64,000 nucleotides of DNA from Liquidambar formosana (lineage: Eukaryota > Streptophyta > Magnoliopsida > Saxifragales > Altingiaceae), in the NCBI GenBank assembly GCA_039720395.1, contig CM077820.1, forward strand, positions 9,213,338 through 9,277,337. Reading direction: 5' to 3'. Shown piece after piece: positions 47,516-57,715 of this stretch. The notes under the pieces were generated by a model, which worked only from the letters and a program-made list of their open reading frames with translations, was not told the DNA's origin and made no database searches. The stretch's first letter is position 1. Each line of letters starts with the position of its first letter. Made by a program: the position numbers and the translations under genes.

Positions 47516-48862
47516 TTGAAGAGGCCCTCAGGCTTCCTAGAACCTCTAATCCAATCTTACGTTAATTCTTTGCATTAATAATATTTCTCACCATTTTATT
47601 AAGAAAAACAAAACGGGTTTGTCACTTTGTGCCAACCTGACCTCCTAGGCCTCATTTGGGGGAACTTGCTATGTGGGAAGAGCAATCTGGAGCAAATGAA
47701 GGATTTCTTCATAGGAGTCAAGTGTAAATAATCAGGTCTCTAAAGCCATTGGAGGCGGCACAAGAAAGAGCAGTTTTCAAGCTTTTGGGCCTCTTCCTGC
47801 AAGATGGAAGCTGCAAAAACAGAAAACCCCAAATCAAATATCAACTGATTCTCCTCGTTCGTCATTGAAGAACCTACAGCCACAATCTTGCTTCTTTCTT
47901 CTAAGCTTTAGCTCTGCGAGATTAGCAATGGCATTAGAATTAACTCTAGTTACACACTTACACCCAAGTTTGAAGACATTACTTTGAAGCTCTGAAGACT
48001 TGACCAGTTAACCAGGGCAGAGACTACTAGTCCAGGATTATTTGGCCATGTATTCTGTACCTGTAAGAAATGAAGATGTAGCTGGCGGGATGACATAGCT
48101 TTGCTGCTTTGGATTTGATCTATCAAAATTAATAAAAACTGGTACATGTAATGCCTAGATTAAAAGGGGAAAAAAATTGATATATCTCTGAAAATTTTAG
48201 ATCCATGATGAATGTGCTTATCCTAATTGCAATGTGCCTATCCCTCTACTTCTCTTCTAACATTTCTGAACTCTTATCATATGTTACATGTTTTAATTTT
48301 CCTAACCAGACCCTGTTCCAGTTCCCTAACCAATGGTTGGCCCATGACCCCATCAGTTCTAGCACATACATGGTTTCCGATGTGAATCTGCTTGCAAAAG
48401 CCAATACAGCTTACTTGAACTTAGCCGTATCGCCACACATGCCAAAGTTCCATTATTGAATCATTAGCATCGATCAAGTACTAGTTCAAAGTTGATTGAT
48501 GAAATCAACCTGCATCAATTCGTTAGTAGCATGCCTTGGCTGCTTGTATAGGGAAATTGCCACAAAAACCAAGTTCAATGAGAATTTAGACATTTGGGTT
48601 TTGCGCAAAAAGGAGCAGTTACCATGGCTTTGGCCTCTTCCTGCTAGGCGGAAGCTGCAAAAACAGAATACCCATATGTTTCTGTACGGGCGAGAGATTT
48701 TGAGACCATGACTGTTACAATGGTTTTATTTTTCCTACTCAGAAAGCAGAAATTAAGTTGAAAATGGACTGTTTTCAGAAAACAGTTTCGGACAACATTT
48801 TTCAAACATATTTCTTATTTCCTTTTTGCTAAAAATTATCAGAATACCTGGAATCTTTTATA

Positions 48863-48895
<33 letters not shown>

Positions 48896-49167
48896 TTAAC
48901 TGTTAAAAACTGCCCTGAAAGCTTTTACCAGCCATAGTAATTAGTCACCCAATCCTTGTTTAGAAATTAGGATTGATCTATAAAGTTTAGACACAATCCA
49001 GAAATTAAGCACCATAGTTAATAATAATGCCTCAGTATATTTTCATTGAAAAAAACAAAAATAGTAAATAAAAGAATACAATCCCAGCAAAAAATAATAA
49101 CAATAATAACAAAATAAAAGAATACAAAGATACAAAACAACAACTCAAAACAGCTAAACTATTGTCT

Positions 49168-49811
49168 TCAATTGCACTCCAAGGCCTGGAGTGTCTGTGC
49201 AGACAAGTCAAATGTCAAGGTGCAATTCATTTCAGCAGATTTCCTCTTCTTCATCACAAACATCAATTCCACTTTCCCACTAATCTTGGCCTGGCTGTTC
49301 ACCTTCAATATCCCAGAACTGATATCGCTGCCAAGACCATCTATGCTCGTCAACCCACTAGAATTCAGGTCCACCTGTTACATCAATTTTTTTGGTCGAA
49401 CGAAGCCCAGCCTTACCTTTAGGAATGACGACCTGGCCTATTGTCATGCCCCCATATGTGAAAACAGGCCGTGGTGTTGTCGAATTTGTAGGGTCCAAAA
49501 TTGGTATTCTTTATGGTAGCTTGGGCAATGAACCTCGAGCTAAACGAAGGCGAAGGCATGGGGGTGGAGGTGAGAGTTTCCATAGTGATCTTGCCCAGCC
49601 TGAATTTAGGAGTTCTATACTTCATCACAGTAACAGCAAAGATGGCGATGATTATAGATTGGAACACAGCAAAGGCAACAATATATGCAGCGATTTTGAT
49701 TCTTTTCTTGCGGCGCAACTCCTTGGATTGCAAAGTTGCTGATTCTTCGTCACTCCTAGGGTGCCCGGCTGCTGCCGGTGATAGAGGATATTGCTGGTTC
49801 TTCTCAGCCAT
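49168..49811 (-). pseudogene. LEA_2 copy 3, broken by two one-base insertions
   Basis: It aligns end to end with the intact copy at 52524 but is two bases longer (644 against 642). One extra C lies at 49374-49375 (CCACCTG for CCACTG) and one extra G at 49467-49468 (AACAGGCCG for AACAGCCG), so the frame is lost between the membrane-proximal half and the last 68 residues. Both halves are otherwise almost identical to copy 4, and promoter and leader are intact, so the damage is very recent or is an assembly error. The N-terminal part would still encode the cytosolic tail, membrane span and the start of the LEA_2 domain. Confidence 0.85.
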
Positions 49812-50210
49812 TTTCTTTTCTTAAAAAGAGTGAACAGAAAGTTTTTTTCCCTTCTTTTTCTTCTGTAAGATGAATTGAAGATGTGAAGGAGTTAGTTGTG
49901 GCAATGGGAGGACAAGTGTGTGTCATATATATAGGTCTATATCGACAACATGATATGCTAAGGGGGAGTTGCTTGGAAGGAAACACCTTCCTGGCAATTT
50001 TGAAATGGTGAACGCGTCTTGGGTTTGAGTTTTCTGACTTCTAGAGTTTTATTATAAAATTGGTTAGTTATAGATTATTATATATGATGAATAGAAGCTT
50101 CCAGTCAACGCACTGAGGATTTCATTGTATGGATTGAAGCAGTGGCCCCAGGCATCCTCGAGACTAATTCAATTTGACATTCATTCTTTGCATTAATAAT
50201 ATTTAATTCC

Positions 50211-50239
<29 letters not shown>

Positions 50240-50246
<7 letters not shown>

Positions 50247-50887
50247 GAGGGTTCCATTAACATCCGATGTAAAACTTTTTACACTTACACCTATCAATAT
50301 CTTTTTATATAAATCATATTTCACTAATCAAACCAGTTAGATTATATACTCTTGTCATACACATTATGGATGCAAATTTCAAGTTAGTCGGAGATTAGGA
50401 GTTATGTCATCCATAAAGTGCTCGAAATTAAAGTTTTATTTATTAAAAGAAATCTAAGTTTCTGGATCAAACACTTTCCAATATCCGATTAACTTGAAAT
50501 TTAGCATGCATGACGTGCATGATAGGAATATGTAATCTAACAGGTTGGATTGATGAAATATGATTTCTATAAAAAGATATTGATGGGTGTAAGTGTAAAA
50601 AGTTTTACACATGCACGTCATGCATGCCAAATTTTAAGCTAATTGTAGATTAGGAGCTATATCATCCATAAAGTGCTCGAAATTAAAGTTTTATTTATTA
50701 AAAAAAATGTAAATTTACGGATCAAACACTTCTCAATATCTGATTAACTTAAAATTTGACATGCGTGACATGCATGATAGGAATATGTAATCCGACAGTT
50801 GGATTGACAAAATATGATTTCTATAAAAAGATATTGACGGTCGTTAGTGTAAAAAGTTTCACACCTAGGTGTTAACTGAACCCTCCC
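50240..50887. mobile_element. Compound TA-flanked MITE, family Z
   Basis: It has a left end GAGGGTTCCATTAACATC and GTAAAACTTTTTACACTTAC, and a right end GTGTTAACTGAACCCTC, with AT microsatellites on both sides. The middle shows that two copies are fused: the right arm of the first (GTAAGTGTAAAAAGTTTTAC, about 50589-50608) runs directly into the body of a second copy lacking its left arm. Relatives are at 53579-53955 and 53981-54374. Confidence 0.7.
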
Positions 50888-50911
50888 CTATATATATATA
50901 TATATATATTT

Positions 50912-51115
50912 AAGATGATAATCAGGTAAGCACGTACTGAATAACTTATATCAACACCCTGCATTGGAAGTTGTACCTTATGCATTAGTGAGTTATGGAG
51001 TACATTGGGCTAATGCAAGGGGTACAACCCTCAATGGACAGTGCTGATATAACTTATATCAACACATGTTGACCTAATCATGTCTAATATAGGATGATAA
51101 TCAGGTAAGTATGTG
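50912..51115. mobile_element. Palindromic MITE-like repeat, family Y
   Basis: GATGATAATCAGGTAAGCACG on the left, then inverted arms around TAACTTATATCAACAC and TTGTACC/GGGGTACAACCC. It is paralogous in position with the copies at 54402-54775 in unit 4. Confidence 0.65.
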
Positions 51116-51829
51116 CTGATTTAACTTATATATATATATATATATATAATCAAAAAAGGATTGGTCACCTTATGACTTGATCCCCTAGGATTCATTTGGG
51201 GGAAATCGCTATGTGGGAAGAACAATCTAAAGCAAATGAAGGAGTTTTTTATTGGAGTCAATTGTAAATAATCTGGTCTCTAAAGCCATTGGAGATGGTG
51301 CAATACAGAGTAGTTTCGATGGTTTGGGCCTCTTCCTTGCAAGAAGGAAGCTGCAAAAGTAGAAAATCCTGCTTCAAATATCAAGTGATTCTCTTCGTTC
51401 GCTAAGGGAGAACCCATGAACCCATCCAAGTTAAATGGATGTGCTTAGAAAATTTTATTAATTGGAATTGTAAATGGATACCCATTAGAAACCCAACTAA
51501 TAATTGGGTCTAATCAAGTTTACATAAAAATTATTGGGTGTGAAACAAACCCGTTAGGGTCTGAACTCTGAAATCTGAATGTTTAACCCTACTGCTCGTC
51601 TCTTCTAGGTTTTCAATCTATCTTCACCGCCGCCGCTCATCTCCTTCAACCCCTCCACTCGTCTCCTTCAACACCACAACTTTCTTGCTACATCGCGCAT
51701 CTGGATCGAGCTTCGGTAGCTCAATTACACCACGTCCTCCTCCTTCTTCTCTGGCAAATCATAGTTAACCCATCTTCACCTGAAAAATTGAAAGCTCTTG
51801 CCACTAGAATAGCCGTCAACTATTTCAAT

Positions 51830-52014
51830 TGTTAGTATCTCACATCGGTTGCGGACGATGCCTAATATAGGCTTATAAGACGATGTTGGACACCCTCTTG
51901 AAGAGGCGCCTTTTGGGCACAAGGCCCAAAAGGATAAACTCGTGAGAGGCGGCTTATGGATTGGGCTAGAGCAAATAATATCTCAAGATGAAGGGTTGGA
52001 CTGCGCGTCTTATA
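51830..52014 (+). mobile_element. TRIM-type LTR, 3' end rearranged
   Basis: It starts TGTTAGTATCTCACATCGG and follows the sequence of the LTRs at 55479-56114 to CTGCGCGTCTTA, then changes to a scrap resembling the LEA_2 coding strand (GGTAGAACGAAACCCAAC). The flank before it is paralogous with the flank before 55479, so the insertion is older than the duplication of units 3 and 4. The expected ACA end and primer-binding site are missing. Confidence 0.75.
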
Positions 52015-52184
52015 GAGTTTTTTTGGTAGAACGAAACCCAACATGTATTTCTGTACAGGTGAGAGAATTCGAGACCATGACTATTACAAAGGTTTAATTT
52101 TTCCTACTCAGAAAGCATAAAGTTGAAAATGGACTGTTTTAAGAAAACAGTTTTGGACAACTTGTGGCCGAACAGGTCTGCTGG

Positions 52185-52223
<39 letters not shown>

Positions 52224-52523
52224 CTGCTAAAAACTACCTTAAAAGCTTTTACCAGCCATAGTAACTAGTCACCCAATCCTTGTTTAGAAATTAGGATCGA
52301 TCTATAAAGTTTAGACACAATTTCTGATGAAATTGATTCTTGAAGCATTAATCTAATCCAGAAAGCACCGCAGTTAATAATAATGCCTCAGTATATTTTC
52401 ATTGAAAAAAACAAAAATAGTAAATAAAAGAATACAATCCCAGCAAAAAATAATAACAATAATAACAAAATAAAAGAATACAAAGATACAAATCTACAAC
52501 TTAAAACAGCTAAACTGTTGTCT

Positions 52524-53165
52524 TCAATTGCACTCCAAGGTCTGTAGTGTCTGTGCAGACAAGTCAAATGTCAAGGTGCAATTCATTTCAGCAGATTTCC
52601 TCTTCTTCATCACAAACATCAATTCCACTTTCCCACTAATCTTGGCCTTGCTGCTCACCTTCAATATCCCGGAACTGATATCATTGCCAAGACCATCTAT
52701 GCTCGTCAACCCACTAGAATTCAGGTCCACTGTTACATCAATTTTTTTGGTCGAACGAAACCCAGCCTTACCTTTAGGAATGACGACCTGGCCTATTGTC
52801 ATACCCCCATATGTGAAAACAGCCGTGGTGTTGTCGAATTTGTAGGGTCCAAAATTGGTATTCTTTATGGTAGCTTGGGCAACGAACCTCGAGCTAAATG
52901 AAGGCGAAGGCATGGGGGTGGAGGTGAGAGTTTCCATAGTTATCTTGCCCAGCCTGAATTTAGGAGTTCTATACTTCATCACAGTAACAGCAAAGATGGC
53001 GATGATTATAGATTGGAACACAGCAAAGGCAACAATATATGCAGCGATTTTGATTCTTTTCTTGCGGCGCAACTCCTTGGATTGCAAAGTTGCTGATTCT
53101 TCGTCACTCCTAGGGTGTCCGGCTGCTGCCGGTGATAGAGGATACTGCTGGTTCTTCTCAGCCAT
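52524..53165 (-). CDS. LEA_2 membrane protein, copy 4
   Basis: An intact 213-residue protein (starts MAEKNQQYPLSPAAAG; span IVAFAVFQSIIIAIFAVTV; ends TLECN). It differs from copy 3 mainly in lacking the two frame-breaking insertions, and from copies 1 and 2 in a shorter N-terminus and small changes (TSTPMPSPSF, GNDISSGILKVSSKAK). The leader and promoter match copy 3 almost base for base, including the ACGCGT site at 53366 and the TATA box near 53279-53290. Role as for copy 1. Confidence 0.9.
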   Translation of the reverse strand: MAEKNQQYPLSPAAAGHPRSDEESATLQSKELRRKKRIKIAAYIVAFAVFQSIIIAIFAVTVMKYRTPKFRLGKITMETLTSTPMPSPSFSSRFVAQATIKNTNFGPYKFDNTTAVFTYGGMTIGQVVIPKGKAGFRSTKKIDVTVDLNSSGLTSIDGLGNDISSGILKVSSKAKISGKVELMFVMKKRKSAEMNCTLTFDLSAQTLQTLECN

Positions 53166-53578
53166 TTTCTTTTCTTAAAAAGAGTGAACAGAAAGTTTTT
53201 TTCCCTTCTTTTTCTTCTGTAAGATGAATTGAAGATGTGAAGGAGTTAGTTGTGGTAATGGGACGACAAGTGTGTGTCATATATATAGGTCTATATCGAC
53301 AACATGATATGCTAAGGGGGAGTTGCTTGGAAGGAAACACCTTCCTGGCAATTTTGAAATGGTGAACGCGTCTTGGGTTTGAGTTTTCTGACTTCTAGAG
53401 TTTTATTATAAAATTGGTTAGTTATAGATTATTATATATGATGAATAGAAGCTTCCAGTCAACGCATTGAGGATTTCATTGTATGGATTGAAGGTGCCCC
53501 AGGCATCCTGGAGACTCTAATCTAATCTGACATTCATTCTTTGCATTAATAATATTTAATTCCATTATATATATATAT

Positions 53579-53955
53579 GGAGAGGGTTCCCTTAGTGCAT
53601 GTAAAGCTTTTTACACTAACACCCATCAATATCTTTTTACAAAAATCATATTTCACCAATCCAACTGTTGGATTACACATTCTTGTCATATACGTTATGC
53701 ATGACAAATTTCAAGCTAATCGTAGATTAGGAGTTATGTCATCCATAAAGTGTTCGAAATTAAAGTTTTATTTATTAAAAGAAATCTAAGTTTTTGGATC
53801 AAACACCTCCCTAATATCCGATTAACTTGAAATTTAGCATGTATGACGTGCATGATAGGAATATGTAATTCAATGGTAGGATTGACGAAATATGATCTCT
53901 ATAAAAATTTTGACGGGTGTAAGTGTAAAAAGTTTTACATCGGGTGTCAACCTGT
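53579..53955. mobile_element. TA-flanked MITE, family Z
   Basis: It has left-end GAGGGTTCCCTTAG and GTAAAGCTTTTTACACTAAC, and right-end GGTGTAAGTGTAAAAAG and CATCGGGTGTCAAC, between AT microsatellites. Internal strings (GTGTTCGAAATTAAAGTTTT) match the copies at 50240 and 53981. Confidence 0.7.
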
Positions 53956-53980
53956 TGAAAATATTGATATATATATATAT

Positions 53981-54374
53981 GGGGAGGGTTCCGTTGACAC
54001 TCGGTGTAAAACTTTTTATACTTACACCAATCAATATCTTTCTATAGAAATCATATTTCATCAATCCAACCGTTGGATTATATATTCTTGTCATACACGT
54101 TATATATGCATGCCAAATTTTAATGCTAATTGGAGATTAGGAGCTATGTCATCATAAAGTGCTCGAAATTAAAATTTTGTTTATTAAAAGAAATGTAAAT
54201 TTACGGATAAAACACTTCCCAATATTTGATTAACTTAAAATTTGACATGCGTGACATGCATGATAAGAATATGTAATTCGACGGTTGGATTGACAAAATA
54301 TGATTTCTATAAAAAGATATTGGTAGGTGTAAGTGTAAAATGTTTTACACTAGGTGTTAACGGAACCCTCTCAT
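53981..54374. mobile_element. TA-flanked MITE, family Z, best-preserved copy
   Basis: Terminal inverted repeats of about 55 bp: left GAGGGTTCCGTTGACAC and CGGTGTAAAACTTTTTA against right GTGTTAACGGAACCCTC preceded by GTAAAATGTTTTACAC. ATATAT flanks suggest insertion at TA. It is non-coding, 394 bp. Confidence 0.75.
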
Positions 54375-54401
54375 ATATCTATATATATATATATATATAG
54401 G

Positions 54402-54775
54402 ATGATGATCAAGTAAACTCGTACTGATATAACTTATATCAGCACCCGCATTGAAAGTTATACCTCATGCATTAGTGAGTTATGGAGTACATTGGGCCAA
54501 TGCAAGAGGTACAACCCCTAATGCACGGTACTGATATAACTTATATCAATACGTGTTAACCTGGTCATGTCTGATATAGGATGATGATCAGCTAAGCACG
54601 TGCTGATATAACTTATATTAATACCCGCATTAGAAGTTGTACCTCATACATTAGTAAGCTATGGAGTTCATTGGGCCAATGCAAGGGATACAACGTCCAA
54701 TGCACAGTGCTGATATAATTTATATCAACACGTTCTGAACTGATCATATCTGTATAGGATGATGATCAGGTAAGC
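54402..54775. mobile_element. Two tandem palindromic MITE-like repeats, family Y
   Basis: Two copies lie head to tail (54402-54585 and 54586-54775), each starting with GATGATGATCA and AAGCACGTGCTGATATAACT or similar and ending TATATCAAC/AATACGT. Unit 3 has only one copy here (50912), so one was gained or lost after duplication. Confidence 0.65.
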
Positions 54776-55473
54776 ATGTGCTGATTTAACTTATATATAT
54801 ATAATAAATAAAAAAGGATTGGTCACCTGTGACTTGATCTCCTAGCATTTGTTTGGGGGAAATCACTATGTGGGAAGAACAATCTAAAGCAAATGAAGGA
54901 GTTTTTCATTGGAGTCAAGTGTAAATAATCTGGTCTCTAAAGCCATTGGAGATGGTGCAATAAAGAGTAGTTTCGATGGTTTAGGCCTATTCCTGCAAGA
55001 TGGAAGCTACAAAAGCAGAAAATCCTGCTTCAAATATTAAGTGATTCTCTTCGTTCGCCAAGGGAGAACCCACCAACCCATCTAAGTCAAATGGGTGTGC
55101 TTAGATAATTTTATTAATTGGATTGTAAATGGGTACCCATTAGAAACCCAACTAATAATTGGGTCTAATCGGGTTTACATAAAAATTATTGGGTGTGAAA
55201 CAAACCTGTTAAGGTCTGAACTCTGAAATATAAACGTTTAACCCTGCTGCTCGTCTCCTCTAGGTTTTTAATCTATCTTTACCGCCGATGTTCGTCTCCT
55301 TCAACCTCGTTACTCGTCTCCTTTAACACCACAACTTTCCTGCTACATCGCGCATTTGGATCGAGCTTCGGTAGCTTAGTTACACCACCTCCTCTTACTT
55401 CTTCTCCGACAAATCACAGTTAACCCACCTGAAAAATTGAAAGCTCCTGCCACAGAAATCACCATCAACTCTT

Positions 55474-56119
55474 TCAACTGTTAGTGTCCCATATTGGTTG
55501 CGGACGATGCCTAATATAGGCTTATAAAACGACGCTGGGCACCCTCTTAGAGAGGCACCTTTTGGGCACAAGGCCTAGAAGGATAAACCTGTGAGGTTGG
55601 CTTATGGGTTGGGCCTAGAGCAGACAATACCTCGAGGTGAGGAACTGGACCGCGTGTCCTACAATGATATCAGAGCCAGGGTCGTGCCAACGCCGATGTG
55701 GGGATGTTTAGTGTCTCACATCGATTGCGAACGATGCCTAATATAGGCTTATAAGACAGCGCTGGATACCCTCTTAGAGAGGCACCTTTTGGGCACAAGG
55801 CCTAAAAGGATAAACCCGTGAGGGCAGCTTGTGGACTGGGCTAGAGTGGACAATATCTTGAGATGAAGGGCTGGACTGCGCGTCTGACAATGGTATCAGA
55901 GCCAGGGTCATGCCGGTGTCGAGGTGGGGATGTTATTGTCCCATATTAGTTGTAGACGATGCCTAAGATAGGCTTATAAGATTGCGCTGGACACCCTCTT
56001 AATGAGGCGCCTTTTGGGAACAAGGCCCAAAAGGATAAACCCATGAGGCTGGCTTGTGGGCTGGGTTAGAGTGGACAATACCTCTAGGTGAGGGGCTGGG
56101 CTATGCGTCTTACATCAAC
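55474..56119 (+). mobile_element. Three-LTR TRIM retrotransposon with TCAAC target-site duplication
   Basis: Three LTRs of about 185 bp (55479-55663, 55705-55889, 55931-56114), each TG...CA, alternate with two 41-bp internal regions. Each internal region begins with a primer-binding site for initiator tRNA-Met (TGATATCAGAGCC at 55665; a perfect TGGTATCAGAGCC at 55891) and ends in a purine-rich GTGGGGA. TCAAC flanks the whole array (55474-55478 and 56115-56119), so it behaves as one insertion or as one later expanded by recombination between LTRs. There is no coding region, as expected of a TRIM. Confidence 0.9.
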
Positions 56120-57715
56120 CTTCAAAAAGCAAACCCACAATTTTACAGGTAATCCATTTGCTTTTCTTTGAGATTTTTTTTTAAAACTCTTTGAAAGGAA
56201 AAACCAATATTTATTGTTAAGGATTTTAAAACTTATCACTTCCCACAAAAGCCAAAAAAAAAAAAAAAAAAAGGAAATCAGGGAAATATGACCAGGTTTG
56301 ATCAAATTGTTGTATTTTTTGATATGGGTTTCTTGAGATTTCTTGCTTGATCCATCATTTTCCAATGGTGATAGTCCACAAATTTGCTTGACAGTTCATA
56401 TTTTGGAAGACTTGAGTTGGATTAGCCATAGTGTTATGCATGAATTTTTTCGTTTTTAGTGGCTTTGGTGTGCGATTGGATCAATACAGTGGCTGTGGGT
56501 ACCTTATAAATTAAGATCAGTCATTGCTATGCTTACTTGGGATTGATTTTGCAGTTTAATTATTCATATGATTTGCATTATTCTTATTTTCATTTCAATT
56601 CAAAAATTGTAAAACATAAATTGTCATTGTTCTCATTATGCATAAATGTTCAATATGATTGTAATCGGGTGAATGTAGATATATAGTAGTAATCAGTATA
56701 ACTGGCTTCGATTTGTCTTCATTGGTAAAAGGAAAAAAAAAGGATAAGGGACAAACTGATGGCCCTAGATGTAGTTAGAATTTTACTATGCTACTGCTTG
56801 CTGAATTGGTTGATGTAGCAAAATCTGTTAAGCAGTCCAAATACACGAAATGTCAAGGACAAAACGGCCACTGTCCCACATCAGTCAAACTCCTAGCTTT
56901 GACAATCTTGAGCAATTTGTGGAAGAGATCCTGGATAAAACTTCAAGTATTTGGTTCATTTATTTCAACTGATTGTATAGTTTGTCAAAATTCTGGGCTT
57001 AAAGTCTTGTATAAATGTCTATTCAGGTCACTTGTTGCCAGCTTGTTGATTGATAACGGATTTCGTTTACCATTGCCTTGCTTAGTTTAAAATGGTCAGT
57101 TTCACGGATTTTTAAGGAGGCACGTACCACCAAGACATGTCCATAATAATCTAGATTGAATCCATGATTGCCTGCTTCTCATTGATTTTTCTGCCATTTT
57201 TTGTTTAGTTTTTCCTCTTATTATTTACTGGTGAAGCATCCATAGGTTGCCCAATTCCTAAGAGGGCGGCTCTACGATTGTGTCTTCAAATACAATGAAA
57301 TTTTGATTTATAATTTGTTACTAACCTGCTTTATTTACATCACACAAATTGTATAATGTTATGGTTCTTGTAGAAGTTATTTTTGTAGACTTCAAAATCT
57401 ACTAAAGTTGGAGGACTAGGGTTCCTTGTGGAAGTTATTTTATGCTATTTTATTGATAGAGTGTTATCATTTTATAGCATTAAGCTTCACCTATCAAAGA
57501 TTCAGAAGGAAACAGTGGTTAAAAAAAAATGGTGCCATTTGAAGGGGAAATTCCATATCAATGTGTTTCTCTTTTTTATTTTTTATTTTTATTTTTTGAA
57601 TTTGATATTTTTGGTAGATCTGAAAATGAAATATTATAGTAGTTGAAATATATATATATATATATAATCCGGATCATGACCCGATTAAAATGGGTTTGGA
57701 TCAACCTTGAGATTT
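56120..57715. other. Unique spacer, no recognisable gene
   Basis: It contains an A run (56255-56273) and a 100-codon open frame at 56788-57090 (plus) with no motif I recognise and no splice support. It separates units 4 and 5 and does not share their repeated blocks. Confidence 0.5.

Larger units (their letters stand above)
44746..48075. repeat. Duplication unit 2
   Basis: It repeats the order of unit 1: intron 5 tail and exon 6 relic of the dehydrogenase (44750-44971), 3' flank, repeated block, LEA_2 3' flank, LEA_2 copy 2, promoter and upstream block. It has two insertions of its own: the palindromic element at 45380-45600 and the copia solo LTR at 47173-47510. Confidence 0.8.
48076..52030. 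repeat. Duplication unit 3
   Basis: It starts just past the position where exon 6 would be: a deletion joined the upstream block of unit 2 directly to AGATGTAGCTGGCGGGATGA (the flank after the dehydrogenase stop). It holds LEA_2 copy 3 (broken), its promoter, a compound family Z element, a family Y element, the upstream block and a truncated TRIM LTR. From about 49020 on it is nearly identical to unit 4, offset by about 3355 bp. Confidence 0.8.
52031..56120. repeat. Duplication unit 4
   Basis: It starts in the LEA_2 3' flank (TACAGGTGAGAGAATTCGAG) and lacks any dehydrogenase relic. It holds LEA_2 copy 4, its promoter, two family Z and two family Y elements, the upstream block and a three-LTR TRIM. 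It is nearly identical to unit 3 over the gene and its flanks. Confidence 0.75.

Noticed and set aside
56788..57090. A 100-codon plus-strand frame in the spacer before unit 5
   Set aside because: No motif, no splice context, no copy elsewhere in the window; judged a chance frame.
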